In this document: piece by piece, positions 1 to 8,372 of the stretch
Position numbering within the stretch: the first letter of the stretch is position 1
Layout: each line of letters opens with the position of its first letter
Assembly: GCA_937914785.1 (NCBI GenBank)
Contig: CALGIV010000297.1
Span: 1-19,111 of the forward strand
Direction of reading: 5' to 3'
DNA: 19,111 nt
Origin: an uncultured Eubacteriaceae bacterium
GTDB taxonomy: Bacteria > Bacillota > Clostridia > Eubacteriales > UBA1433
Made by a program: the position numbers and the translations under genes
The notes under the pieces: generated by a model
Database searches by the model: none
What the model was told of the DNA's origin: nothing
The model's input: only the letters and a program-made list of their open reading frames with translations

Positions 1-17
1 AAGTAAAATAATAAAGT

Positions 18-47
18 AAAGCCGGAGAGCAGTTCCGGCTTTTTTTA
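18..47 (+). terminator. Rho-independent terminator of an upstream gene
   Basis: The stem GCCGGA/TCCGGC (21-26 with 34-39) is extended by A-T pairs and followed by a run of eight T (40-47). It has the shape of an intrinsic terminator on the + strand. The gene it ends lies before the window. Confidence 0.85.
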
Positions 48-51
48 TTGT

Positions 52-81
52 AAAAAAAACGACGCCCCAGCGTCGTTTTTT
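52..81 (-). terminator. Rho-independent terminator of the Asp23 gene
   Basis: The stem CGACGC/GCGTCG with loop CCCA is flanked by A on the left and T on the right. Read on the - strand it is a GC hairpin followed by a run of eight U, just past the stop codon of the Asp23/Gls24 gene. The symmetry means it could also act on + strand transcripts. Confidence 0.85.
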
Positions 82-92
82 GAAACCTGAGT

Positions 93-419
93 TTATACGT
101 GATAGATGATATCGTTAATGTAAATATTCACATATTCGGGTTGAATACCGGTCGTTTGTTCAACGGCTGATATAATTTTACGCTGCACTTTTACAGCTGC
201 ATTGTTGATGTTGCAATCCGAGGAAACATCGAGATACAAATCAATAATCATATCAATGCCGCGCTTTAAGCGCGTGTTCTTTTGAAACAAATCTCCGTAT
301 ACTTCCGTTTTTTGAATCGCACAAATACCATCAACTTCGCTGACGGCGATTTTGCTGAGCGATTCAATTACACCCTTTGAGATGTTAAAGTTCCAATCAT
401 AAGAAGTGCTTTTATCCAT
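93..419 (-). CDS. Asp23/Gls24 family envelope stress response protein
   Basis: This 108-residue protein fits the Asp23/Gls24 (DUF322) family in length and pattern. It opens with a short segment ending in ISKGVIESLSKIAVSEVDGI and continues with a beta-alpha body containing IDLYLDVS and the NNAAVKVQRKIISAVEQTTG helix. It ends in the VNIYINDI strand typical of the family. Relatives in Bacillota are small cytosolic or membrane-associated proteins linked to envelope stress; the biochemical role is unclear. The start at 419 was chosen over an in-frame ATG at 449. AGAGAGG lies about seven bases upstream of 419, and the predicted promoter (453-480) would put transcription start near 446, leaving no leader for the longer form. 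It is a single gene with its own terminator, divergent from the DUF2207 gene. Confidence 0.85.
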   Translation of the reverse strand: MDKSTSYDWNFNISKGVIESLSKIAVSEVDGICAIQKTEVYGDLFQKNTRLKRGIDMIIDLYLDVSSDCNINNAAVKVQRKIISAVEQTTGIQPEYVNIYINDIIYHV

Positions 420-452
420 ACTATACGCCTCTCTTTTTTTCAGTACCATTTT

Positions 453-480
453 AGTATATCAAATATTTCTATTTTTTCAA
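453..480 (-). promoter_or_regulatory. Sigma-A-type promoter of the Asp23 gene
   Basis: On the - strand, TTGAAA (480-475) is followed after 16 bases by TATACT (458-453). Transcription would begin near 446, just upstream of the AGAGAGG ribosome binding site. This supports the start at 419. Confidence 0.65.
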
Positions 481-511
481 CTGCTTTCTTTTCGGTTAAT
501 AAACTTTATCA

Positions 512-540
512 TTGTAAAAAACAGGTATCGCTATTATAAT
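512..540 (+). promoter_or_regulatory. Sigma-A-type promoter of the DUF2207 gene
   Basis: TTGTAA (512-517), a 17-base spacer and a consensus TATAAT (535-540) lie 57 bases before the start codon. The promoter is back to back with the one for the Asp23 gene. Confidence 0.7.
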
Positions 541-597
541 ATAGACATTCATAAAATTTATACATAAGCGTTAAATGAGAGCCTTTGGAGCGAAAAA

Positions 598-3003
598 ATG
601 GGAAATTTGCGAAAAGCAGTCGTAATATTGATTTTGCTGTTTACGACGCTGTCATTCTCGGTGTATGCAGCGAACGAACCCTTTAAGATAGAGAGCTATT
701 TTGTCGATGTTGATATTCAAAAGGATCGTTCTTATCAGATCACTGAGACAATATATGTCAGTTTTGAAAAGGGTATGGATTCTTTTGTTCGCACAATTGA
801 CCTGTCCGGTTATATGGAAGCGATCTCTGTTGAAAACATTCAGGTTGAAAATCTGCAGTTTGAAACCGTAGAGCGTGAAAACTTCGTTGAGATTATCATC
901 AGCGGCGAAGAAAATGAAGCTTTTCAGGGCAGGAATAAGTTTATCATTACTTATACGCTAAGACAATATAAAGACTACTACAGTGACCGCGATTATATGT
1001 TTTTACACGTGATGGACACGCGCTGGAATGTGACGGTAGATGAGGCGCGTATCTCGCTGAAATTGCCGGGAAGCGGCCTGCTGTTGGGGCACAATGTATT
1101 TAAAAATGGAGAAGTTGCAACCGCGACCGATGTTCAGGTGCAATTTACGGGAGAAAAGTTATCGCTTCGCACAAAAAAGCCATTAAAACCGATGGACTAT
1201 CTCGATCTTGATATCACGTTAAAAGAAAATACTTTTAACAAGGCAGAGGTAAAGCCGGTCGAGTATGAGATTGGCGGGTTGAATACGCTGACGCAATTCA
1301 GTGCGGACGGTTTTGCTAAAACCATATCCAAGTTTGACATTCATATCAAATCGGATGAAGTTGCGACAATCCCTGTCATACTTGTGAATCAGGACGCGGC
1401 CTACGCCCCGCTGTCTGTTGAAAATATTGCTGTTGATACGGCAGAAGAGTGCCCTTATACGATAAACCGATTCCAGGATAAGATCATCGTTGAATTCGAT
1501 GCCGCCGGTTACACTGCGGGCGATACCATAAACGCGGTATTGTCTTATGATTTGTCGGTGAATGCGATCGGGGATAAGCGCAGTGAATATGTTTTCTTCT
1601 ACAGCCCTGTTTTTAATACGGTTTGCACAGACAGTACCCTGACGATCGATATTGCAGAAGAGCGTATCCCGTATCTGCACGGAATCAAACCTTATTTGTC
1701 GTATTTAAACAAGTCAGAAGGCAGTGACAGGCTAACGATGCTGTCAAACGAACGGACGTATTATTTTGAGATCCGCACTGCTTCCGGCTTGCTTCCGTTG
1801 GAGTCTGTGCAGTGTCGTGTTGATTTTCCATTGAATACTCTTTACCGCCCTCAGGCTGTCTCGGGCACGACAATCTTGATTTTGGCAGGTATTGGTATTG
1901 CTGCCGCGATCCTGTTGTTGTTCGCTTATGGCAGATTACGAAAAATCAAATTAACAGATCAGACACTTGTATTGCCGGAAGGCTTGACGCCGTTGGATGC
2001 GGGTTATATCTTTCATTTAAACGTAGGCGGCACAGATATTGCGGCACAAATATTTGCCTGGGCTGAACAGGGGTATCTGAAAATCGTCAGATTGAAGAAT
2101 AAGCGTTTCGTATTAAAAAAGCTAAGCCCGCTTAAAAAAGAGGCTAAAGCGGCGGAAAAAGAGCTGTTCAACGCCCTTTTTGTCCGCCGGGATGAAATTG
2201 AAATCAATAAAGACGGATACCGTATGTATCAAAACTGTTTTAAGGCAATCAGAAAAATTAAAAATAACCTGAAGCGCAAGCTGGAAAAGCCGGTTACGGC
2301 ATTTTTGCGCATAACGCTCGCGCTATACGGTTTTGCAGTGGCAATCCTGCCGCTTCTGTATACCCACGTTCAGTATGAAGAGAATATTTTCAGAACGGCC
2401 GTTTACGTTGTTTTGATCATACTGCCGGCCTATCTGGTATACTTGGCTTCCAGCAAGTTGATCTTCTCTTACAAAAAAGCGTCCCGTATGTCTTATCTGG
2501 GATATTTCTTATTCAGCATAGTAGGCTGCGCTGTGGTGCTGTATAATACTTACAGGCAATATTATTTTATGCCAAACGAAAGCATTGCTTTAACGGCGAT
2601 GCTGATCCTCATCGTTATAACGATTCCCGTTATTTTAAAATCGTCTCCTTACAGGCGCAAAAGCATGGCGCAATATTTAAGTGTCAAAGCATCGCTGGCA
2701 AAAGTTACGTTCGAAGACGAGGCGGATTCAGCTCAGCTATATGCGTTGCTGCCATATTGTGAATTGCTGGATATGTGGGATTTATGGGCTGCTGCCGCTG
2801 AAGGCATAACTACAGGGTATCCAAAGTGGTTTATCGATAAAGTGAGCCTGCAGGAAGCGGATGCTTATACGGTTGCCGCCGTACTGGAGGATTCGCTGAT
2901 CACGCTTGCGCATTGCCTGCTGACGCCGCCGCCGAAGAACAGTACGTTTTCCGGTGTCGGAGACCATAAGGGGTTTCGTGGAGGCGGTTTCTCGGAAGGT
3001 TGA
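598..3003 (+). CDS. DUF2207 domain-containing membrane protein
   Basis: An 801-residue protein with the full DUF2207 layout. A signal peptide (about 1-24, cleavage after VYA) leads into a large beta-rich extracytoplasmic region (about 25-420). A membrane segment follows at about 425-444, then a cytoplasmic stretch (about 450-565) and four more hydrophobic segments near 569-588, 600-620, 634-653 and 664-682. The tail ends in a glycine-rich FRGGGFSEG, a short version of the Gly/Ser-rich end common in this family. GGAG lies seven bases before the ATG. The family is widespread in Bacillota and Actinobacteria but its function is unknown; a role at the cell envelope is inference from topology. No convincing terminator follows, so some read-through into the MerR gene is possible. 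Confidence 0.87.
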   Translation: MGNLRKAVVILILLFTTLSFSVYAANEPFKIESYFVDVDIQKDRSYQITETIYVSFEKGMDSFVRTIDLSGYMEAISVENIQVENLQFETVERENFVEIIISGEENEAFQGRNKFIITYTLRQYKDYYSDRDYMFLHVMDTRWNVTVDEARISLKLPGSGLLLGHNVFKNGEVATATDVQVQFTGEKLSLRTKKPLKPMDYLDLDITLKENTFNKAEVKPVEYEIGGLNTLTQFSADGFAKTISKFDIHIKSDEVATIPVILVNQDAAYAPLSVENIAVDTAEECPYTINRFQDKIIVEFDAAGYTAGDTINAVLSYDLSVNAIGDKRSEYVFFYSPVFNTVCTDSTLTIDIAEERIPYLHGIKPYLSYLNKSEGSDRLTMLSNERTYYFEIRTASGLLPLESVQCRVDFPLNTLYRPQAVSGTTILILAGIGIAAAILLLFAYGRLRKIKLTDQTLVLPEGLTPLDAGYIFHLNVGGTDIAAQIFAWAEQGYLKIVRLKNKRFVLKKLSPLKKEAKAAEKELFNALFVRRDEIEINKDGYRMYQNCFKAIRKIKNNLKRKLEKPVTAFLRITLALYGFAVAILPLLYTHVQYEENIFRTAVYVVLIILPAYLVYLASSKLIFSYKKASRMSYLGYFLFSIVGCAVVLYNTYRQYYFMPNESIALTAMLILIVITIPVILKSSPYRRKSMAQYLSVKASLAKVTFEDEADSAQLYALLPYCELLDMWDLWAAAAEGITTGYPKWFIDKVSLQEADAYTVAAVLEDSLITLAHCLLTPPPKNSTFSGVGDHKGFRGGGFSEG

Positions 3004-3071
3004 GCAGAAGATAAAATCTTTTGAATATGCTTCCCTTCGACAAAATGAAGCAAAATAATTTTGATTCCGCT

Positions 3072-3080
3072 TGCTATAAT
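3072..3080 (+). promoter_or_regulatory. Extended -10 promoter of the MerR-type gene
   Basis: TGCTATAAT is a perfect extended -10 element (TG-N-TATAAT). It lies 33 bases before the start codon and about 22 before the GGAGGG ribosome binding site. No good -35 is visible at the standard distance, which an extended -10 can tolerate. A second TATAAT at 3093-3098 is too close to the ribosome binding site to be likely. Confidence 0.5.
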
Positions 3081-3113
3081 GAAAAAAATCATTATAATAA
3101 TCGGAGGGAAACA

Positions 3114-3626
3114 ATGCAAGATGTGATACAGGAGAGATTAAGCATATCGGAAGCATCGGAAGTGACGGGCTATCCGCCTTACGTATTAAGGTTTTACGAA
3201 AAAGAATTCAACTTAAAAATTCCGAGGACAGACAATAATCAACGCTATTATACGGAAAAAGAAATTGACCTGATGAACAAAATTAAGCAGCTAAAGGAGC
3301 GCGGTGTCAGCAATAATCGCATCAAACAGGAATTGGGTATAATCCCAAAAGCGGAAAAGGATGCGGCGAAATCTGTCAGCGAGCAATACATATTACGGGA
3401 ACTGGAGAGCATCAAGGGAGAACTTTTTAAACTGGATTTGATTTTAGAAAATTTAAATCAAATAAAAGAAGAAATCGATCAATTTAAACAACTGGCATCC
3501 GGCAAAGAGAACGATATCCTCATCGTTGAAAATGCCCGATTGAAAATGAAGCTAAAGGAAAAGACGTACGAGCTTGTGGAAATAAAAGAAAAGCTCAGTA
3601 AGGGAGGGCGACACGCGAGGATTTGA
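3114..3626 (+). CDS. MerR family regulator with C-terminal coiled coil
   Basis: A 170-residue protein. Residues 9-75 form a MerR-type winged helix: the helix-turn-helix LSISEASEVTGYPPYVLRFY, then the wing with NNQRYYTEKEIDLM and a helix starting at about 55. Residues about 88-163 are a long amphipathic coiled coil rich in Glu, Lys and Leu, as expected for dimerisation. No cysteine cluster or drug-binding domain follows, so it is not a metal sensor of the classic MerR kind. The start at 3114 was chosen over an in-frame ATG at 3021 because GGAGGG lies five bases upstream and the promoter is at 3072-3080. It shares a unit with the glucosaminidase gene 39 bases downstream, which may be its target. 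A structural DNA-binding role like that of RacA is an alternative. Confidence 0.8.
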   Translation: MQDVIQERLSISEASEVTGYPPYVLRFYEKEFNLKIPRTDNNQRYYTEKEIDLMNKIKQLKERGVSNNRIKQELGIIPKAEKDAAKSVSEQYILRELESIKGELFKLDLILENLNQIKEEIDQFKQLASGKENDILIVENARLKMKLKEKTYELVEIKEKLSKGGRHARI

Positions 3627-3665
3627 CTGTTGACGGCTGCCGCAATAGAGAGGTGAGGAAGAAAT

Positions 3666-4307
3666 TTGTCGAAGAGATTATACACGCCAATCGTCGTTGT
3701 ACTCGTCTTTACACTGCTGGCGGTGTTCTTTTACCGGCCAAAGGAAGAGGTAAAAGCGGCAGCGATTGAAGTTGCACTGGGAGAGACGGTCGAAGAAGTC
3801 GATTTACTCATCACGAGAGAAGAAATTGACTTGAAGAAAAATCGCATTCAACGCTATACATCCGAAGAGCTTTATAATTTGGACTTAACCCAGCCCAGCG
3901 GCGTGACTGCAGAGGATCTGGCAAAAGTGCTTAAGCTGGGCTTGGAAGGTTTGGAAGACAGCTTTGTGCAGGCGGAGAAAGACTACGGCATCAACTGCGT
4001 GTTTCTGGCTTCCATTGCAGCACTTGAAAGCTATTGGGGGACGATGCTGTTCAGACCGAACAATATGTTTGGATATGGTTCCTATTCTTTCAGCTCTAAG
4101 GAAGAGTGCATCGACTTTGTCGCCAGGGGCATTGCAAACAACTATTTATCGCCGGACGGCGGGCTGTATTACGGCAATACGGCGCGGGCGGTCAATACGA
4201 GGTATGCATCAAATCCTTTGTGGTACGCCAAAGTAGGAAACTTTATGAAGCAGATGTATGACGGGATGCAATTGACAGATGCAGACGTATTAACGGATTA
4301 CGAATAA
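3666..4307 (+). CDS. Membrane-anchored glucosaminidase-domain protein
   Basis: A 213-residue protein with one N-terminal membrane anchor (about residues 7-23) and a linker. Residues 95-200 form a glucosaminidase domain (PF01832 type). The segment FLASIAALESYWG contains the likely catalytic Glu121, followed by the NNMFGYG motif and the A-x-NTRYASNPLWYAKVG block typical of these peptidoglycan hydrolases. The enzyme is expected to cut between N-acetylglucosamine and N-acetylmuramic acid on the outside of the membrane. The start is TTG. AGGTGAGG lies about seven bases upstream, and the anchor begins at once, so a later start would lose it. The gene follows the MerR-type regulator without a promoter or terminator between. 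It could remodel the wall during growth or division; no repeats or wall-binding domains are present. Confidence 0.82.
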   Translation: MSKRLYTPIVVVLVFTLLAVFFYRPKEEVKAAAIEVALGETVEEVDLLITREEIDLKKNRIQRYTSEELYNLDLTQPSGVTAEDLAKVLKLGLEGLEDSFVQAEKDYGINCVFLASIAALESYWGTMLFRPNNMFGYGSYSFSSKEECIDFVARGIANNYLSPDGGLYYGNTARAVNTRYASNPLWYAKVGNFMKQMYDGMQLTDADVLTDYE

Positions 4308-4312
4308 ATAAG

Positions 4313-4358
4313 AACCGCTGCCGATACGATAAAAGAATATCGTATGCAGCGGTTTTTT
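4313..4358 (+). terminator. Rho-independent terminator after the glucosaminidase gene
   Basis: A long stem (AACCGCTGC and GATACGAT pairing with ATCGTAT and GCAGCGGTT, one unpaired C on the left) closes an eight-base loop. It is followed by TTTTTT. It lies six bases after the stop codon. Confidence 0.9.
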
Positions 4359-4535
4359 CTTTCTCGAAGAAATACAACAGTAAGTATTATAAAAAGCATT
4401 TCTTTCTTGAGGCGGAATGCGGTATAATAATCTTAACTTAAAGAAGTTGAGGGTTGAGTGGTTTTGTTTAAATAAATTCAATTTTGTATTGATTGAGCAA
4501 AATACCGGACAATCCGCTGAATTATCCGCGCGTTA

Positions 4536-4544
4536 TGGTATAAT
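4536..4544 (+). promoter_or_regulatory. Extended -10 promoter of the aminopeptidase-ligase operon
   Basis: TGGTATAAT is a perfect extended -10 element (TG-N-TATAAT). It is 28 bases before the ATG and 16 before AAGGAGG. The -35 region (around 4517-4522, CTGAAT) is weak. It is the only good promoter close to the start of the three-gene unit that ends at the terminator 8373-8394. Confidence 0.6.
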
Positions 4545-4572
4545 ATAGAAGAATAAGGCGAAGGAGGAGAAT

Positions 4573-5685
4573 ATGGACGAACGAATAAAAATACTGGCAA
4601 GGAACCTTGTGAATTATTCCTGTAAAATACAGTCTGGAGAAAAAGTTTTAATTTCTGTTGAAGGCGCTTCGGTGATGGATTTGGCAGAATGTTTGATTGC
4701 CGAAGTATATGCAGCCGGTGGATATCCATTTATTGAATTGGGTGCGTCAAACCTGACGCGGCGCATTCTTCTGGGTGCCAAAGAGGAACAGATGGCGCTG
4801 ATGAATGACCTTTCGTTATACAAAATCAAGCATATGGACGCTTTTATCAGCGTTCGTGCAAGCGAGAATATGGCCGAGCTGTCGGATGTGCCGGGTGAGG
4901 CGATGCAGGCCTATATGCGCATTATGCGTCCGGCGCTGGATGCGCGCGTGAACGGCACAAAATGGGTTGTTTTGCGCTATGCAAACAATGCGATGGCGCA
5001 AAAGGCATTTATGAGCAAAGAGGCGTTTACGAATTATTATTTCGACGTTTGCAATCTTGATTACGGCAAAATGGATCAGACGATGGAGGCCTTAAAGGTT
5101 TTAATGGACAAAACAGATCAGGTGCGCATCACAGGTCCGGGCACAGATTTGACCTTCTCTATTAAAGGGCTTCAGGCCGTTAAATGCGCCGGTGAGATGA
5201 ACATCCCGGACGGTGAGATTTATACCGCGCCGGTAAAAGATAGTGTCAACGGTGTATTGACCTACAACACACCTTCAGATTATCAGGGCTTTATTTTCCG
5301 TGATGTACGTTTTGAGTTTCAGCATGGCAGGATCGTAAAGGCGACCTGTAACGATAATGAACGTATTGCACGCATTTTGGATACCGACGAGGGCGCGCGT
5401 TATATTGGCGAATTTGCTCTTGGTGTCAATCCTTATATTTTAGAGCCGATGATGGATACGCTGTTTGATGAGAAGATCGCGGGCTCGTTTCATTTTACGC
5501 CGGGTGCCGCTTACCGGGGGGAGGCGGATAATTCGAACCGTTCTGCGATCCATTGGGATTTGGTTGCGATTCAGCGGCCTGAATATGGCGGCGGCGAGAT
5601 TTATTTTGACGGTGTGAAAATTCGCGAAGACGGACGGTTTGTCTTGGAGAGTTTGGCGGGATTGAATGTGGAGAATCTGAAATAA
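4573..5685 (+). CDS. Aminopeptidase, M29 family (AmpS/AmpT-like)
   Basis: A 370-residue metallopeptidase of the M29 (thermophilic aminopeptidase) family at about its usual length. The family's metal ligands are all in place: Glu215 in PDGEIYTAP, Glu280 in YIGEFALG, His307 in GSFHFTPG, and His327 and Asp329 in AIHWDL, with the Tyr314 expected near the active site. Such enzymes are cytoplasmic and remove N-terminal residues from peptides using two metal ions. A strong AAGGAGGAG precedes the ATG. The gene is first in a unit with a glutamate-cysteine ligase and a GspS-like ATP-grasp ligase; no terminator lies in the 36-base gap after it. It may recycle a peptide thiol made by its neighbours, which is inference from position only, since M29 enzymes are not known to be specific for gamma-glutamyl bonds. 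Confidence 0.88.
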   Translation: MDERIKILARNLVNYSCKIQSGEKVLISVEGASVMDLAECLIAEVYAAGGYPFIELGASNLTRRILLGAKEEQMALMNDLSLYKIKHMDAFISVRASENMAELSDVPGEAMQAYMRIMRPALDARVNGTKWVVLRYANNAMAQKAFMSKEAFTNYYFDVCNLDYGKMDQTMEALKVLMDKTDQVRITGPGTDLTFSIKGLQAVKCAGEMNIPDGEIYTAPVKDSVNGVLTYNTPSDYQGFIFRDVRFEFQHGRIVKATCNDNERIARILDTDEGARYIGEFALGVNPYILEPMMDTLFDEKIAGSFHFTPGAAYRGEADNSNRSAIHWDLVAIQRPEYGGGEIYFDGVKIREDGRFVLESLAGLNVENLK

Positions 5686-5721
5686 CAATAAGTTTTTTCG
5701 GGGCCACATAAAGGAGGGTGT

Positions 5722-7017
5722 ATGAAAGAGGAAAATAAAAAAGCGATCGCCGAGTACATAAGAAGCGGCGAGAAGGATCGCTCTTCTTTGAAGGTCGGCT
5801 TGGAAATTGAGCACTTTTTAGTACATTCAGATACCTTTAGAAGCGTGAATTATTACGAAAAAGACGGTGTTTTAAGCGTTTTAGAATCTTTGACAGAAAA
5901 GGGTTATGAACCTGTCAAAGAAGACGGCCGTATCATCGGATTGAATCACCCGCTCTATACAGTAACGCTTGAGCCGGCCGCGCAGTTTGAGGTTAGTATC
6001 GTAGCGCGGCAGGATATTGTCGCGCTTGATCATGCATATCGCACGTTTCAGGCAGATGTGCTGCCCGTATTCGATCGGCTGAATATTTCGATGCTTTGTC
6101 TGGGTTATCATCCGGTCAGTAAAATTGACGATATTCCCGTCATTCCCAAAGGGCGTTATAATTTTATGAAAGAGTATTTCAGTACGACGGGGACGATGGG
6201 GCGCAATATGATGAAAGGCAGTGCCGCGGTGCAGACGGCCATCGACTACGTCAGCGAAGCGGATTTTAAGCGGAAATTTCGCCTGGCAGGCATTCTGTCG
6301 CCGTATTTATATTTTATGTACGACAATGCGCCGATCTTTGAAGGCGCTTTGTATGAAGAAAATATGCTGCGTTGTAAAATCTGGAACAATACGGATGACG
6401 ATCGTGCGGGGCTCATCGACGGCTCGCTGGATGGTGATTTCGGCTATGAAGACTACGCAGAGTATATTTTAAACCAGCCGTGTATCGTGTGCCTTGATAA
6501 TGGCGGCTACACCTTCTCAAGGGATAAAAAAGTAAAAGATATTTATGCGGATAAGTTGTTGAGTGAACAGGAAATTGAATACCTCCTGACGATGTTTTTC
6601 TTTGACGCGCGCGCCAAACGCTTTATTGAAATACGGCAGCCGGACAGCGTGCCGTATCCGCTGAATATCTCGCTGGCCGCGCTGGTAAAAGGCCTTTTCT
6701 ACAGCGAAGATAACGTTACGGCGTTGCTGGCGGAAGCACAGAATATCACAACTGACGATGTTGTCAGACAGAAAGAAATGCTGATCGGCGCATCGTATAA
6801 GGAAATTCTGGCGCAGGGTGTATTTGAGGCTTGTGCGCATCTGATTCAGCTGGCGCAAAACGCTTTAAGCAGGGAAGAAGGCGCCTATTTAGATGGATTG
6901 GCGGGCCTGATGGCGGAAAGAGAGACGTTGGCTATGAAGGGAAGGAAGGCGATTAGAAAATACGGCATTCAGCAAGCACTACAGCCTTATTGTGCAAAGC
7001 CGGGTGAGGAAAGGTGA
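5722..7017 (+). CDS. Glutamate-cysteine ligase, GCS2 family
   Basis: A 431-residue ligase of the GCS2 family (PF04107), the proteobacterial/plant lineage, at normal length. It should join L-glutamate and L-cysteine with ATP to give gamma-glutamylcysteine. Visible motifs are the metal-binding VGLEIEHFLV (Glu28, Glu30), TLEPAAQFEVSI (84-93), the substrate region KGRYNFMKEYF (143-153), AAVQTAIDY (168-176, matching the QVN-x-D pattern) and FIEIRQPDSVPYP (301-313). A perfect AAGGAGG precedes the ATG. The stop is four bases before the start of the ATP-grasp gene, so the two are likely made together. Some GCS2 relatives use other amines or act without a partner, so the exact substrate is not proven. 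No gshB-like or gshF-like gene is in the window. Confidence 0.85.
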   Translation: MKEENKKAIAEYIRSGEKDRSSLKVGLEIEHFLVHSDTFRSVNYYEKDGVLSVLESLTEKGYEPVKEDGRIIGLNHPLYTVTLEPAAQFEVSIVARQDIVALDHAYRTFQADVLPVFDRLNISMLCLGYHPVSKIDDIPVIPKGRYNFMKEYFSTTGTMGRNMMKGSAAVQTAIDYVSEADFKRKFRLAGILSPYLYFMYDNAPIFEGALYEENMLRCKIWNNTDDDRAGLIDGSLDGDFGYEDYAEYILNQPCIVCLDNGGYTFSRDKKVKDIYADKLLSEQEIEYLLTMFFFDARAKRFIEIRQPDSVPYPLNISLAALVKGLFYSEDNVTALLAEAQNITTDDVVRQKEMLIGASYKEILAQGVFEACAHLIQLAQNALSREEGAYLDGLAGLMAERETLAMKGRKAIRKYGIQQALQPYCAKPGEER

Positions 7018-7021
7018 AAAA

Positions 7022-8350
7022 ATGAAAGATAGCAGAGCCTATAACAGGGAATATGCAGATATTCTGCGCGAAAAAGACTATTATCAGGATTATTTGAAAG
7101 CGCAGGAGAATATTCGCAACAGCACGGCCTATTACGATGGAGAGCCGGTCGATTTTGAATATATGCCCAAAATGTATACCGTTGATGACTATGCCCAAAT
7201 GTGCAAAGCCACGAGTGAGGTATACGATGTATTGACGACAGTCATTGCGCAGTATCAAAAAGATGCGGCATTCCGTGCACTGATGAATTTTGATAAGCGT
7301 ATTGAAGAGTTGATGCTGGTCAGCTCATTGTATGATAATTTGCTGCCGATGTGCCGCATTGATTTTTTCTATGACGAAGATAATGGTGCATACAAATTGT
7401 GCGAGATTAATACCGACGGTTCCAGCGGGATGAATGAGGATCGCGAACTTGTGAATATGATGAAGCAGACGGAAGCGTACAAGCAGTTCTCGCTGCACTG
7501 TAATCTGGACGATTTTGAGCTGTTTGAATCCTGGGCAGAGGCGTTTTTAACACTTTACCGGCAGTATAAAAGCGGCCTGCCCAACGTTGCGATCGTCGAC
7601 TTTTTAGATGATGATGGGCCGCCCGTAGAATTTTTGCCTTTTCAGCGTGCCTTTGAAAAAAAGGGGATGGAGACGGTGATTTGCGATGTGCGCGAGCTGG
7701 AATACCGTGAAAACAGCCTGTTTAAGGGCGGTTTTCGTATCGATGCCATCTATCGCAGGCTCGTGACCGGAGATGTTGAGCGGCGCTATGACGAAGTGCC
7801 TGTCGGATTTATTCAAGCCTGCTTAAAAAATGAGGTATGCCTGATCGGCAATTTTGCGACGCAGGCAGTGCATAACAAGAAGTTGTTTGAAATCGTGCAC
7901 GGGGAGTATGCAAAACAGTTTTTAAGCGCGGCGCAGCTTGCTGCTGCGAAAAAATATTTCCCGTATACGAAAGTGTTTTCGCCGCAGGACGATATTGAGG
8001 AGTTCATCGAGACGAAAGACAAGTGGATTTTAAAGCCGTTGGACTTTTATGCTTCGAAGGATGTGTATGCGGGCAGGGAAAAAGATGTGGATACCTGGCG
8101 GAAAATGTTGATCACAGCGCGTGAACAGGGGCAGCTTATTCAGGAATATGTCCGGCCGTATCAAGTCGGTTTTCCGGCTTACGATAACAATGGAAGGCTG
8201 GATTTTAAAGACTATAATATTATTTCAGGCATCTATATGTATGCCGGCAGGCCCAGCGGGTTGTTTACGCGTATCGGGCCTAATGCGGTCATCAGCAGCA
8301 TCAACGGCGGAAAGACACAGCCGTCGTTTCTGGTTTCTGAAAAAGAATAA
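7022..8350 (+). CDS. Glutathionylspermidine synthase family ATP-grasp ligase
   Basis: A 442-residue protein with the motif order of the synthetase domain of glutathionylspermidine synthase (COG0754, PF03738). LCEINTDGSSGMNE (127-139) corresponds to the E-x-N-x-D motif. Further on are IDAIYRRL (240-247), HNKKLFEIVH (284-293), the nucleotide-binding KWILKP (334-339), LIQEYVRPY (372-380) and a C-terminal GLFTRIGPNAVISSINGG. There is no CHAP amidase domain at the N-terminus. The start at 7022 was chosen over an in-frame start at 6992 because AGGTG lies five bases before it and it avoids overlap with the ligase upstream. The family forms amide bonds between a peptide C-terminus and an amine. With a glutamate-cysteine ligase four bases upstream, its likely substrate is gamma-Glu-Cys; the amine or amino acid added is unknown. 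Confidence 0.82.
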   Translation: MKDSRAYNREYADILREKDYYQDYLKAQENIRNSTAYYDGEPVDFEYMPKMYTVDDYAQMCKATSEVYDVLTTVIAQYQKDAAFRALMNFDKRIEELMLVSSLYDNLLPMCRIDFFYDEDNGAYKLCEINTDGSSGMNEDRELVNMMKQTEAYKQFSLHCNLDDFELFESWAEAFLTLYRQYKSGLPNVAIVDFLDDDGPPVEFLPFQRAFEKKGMETVICDVRELEYRENSLFKGGFRIDAIYRRLVTGDVERRYDEVPVGFIQACLKNEVCLIGNFATQAVHNKKLFEIVHGEYAKQFLSAAQLAAAKKYFPYTKVFSPQDDIEEFIETKDKWILKPLDFYASKDVYAGREKDVDTWRKMLITAREQGQLIQEYVRPYQVGFPAYDNNGRLDFKDYNIISGIYMYAGRPSGLFTRIGPNAVISSINGGKTQPSFLVSEKE

Positions 8351-8372
8351 AAAAAGATAAAATTCTACAATT

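Noticed and set aside
1219..1680. 153-codon open frame on the - strand inside the DUF2207 gene
   Set aside because: It lies wholly within a well-supported gene, has no ribosome binding site and its product has no recognisable domain. Similar open frames on the opposite strand across the window were dismissed for the same reason.
3007..3023. Short inverted repeat after the DUF2207 gene (AAGAT-AAA-ATCTT) as a terminator
   Set aside because: The stem is only about five A-T-rich pairs and the tail is not a clean T run, so it is too weak to call.
4423..4428. TATAAT in the gap before the aminopeptidase gene, as a promoter of a small RNA or second start
   Set aside because: No -35 or extended TG at the right place, and no clear RNA structure or terminator downstream of it before the better promoter at 4536-4544.
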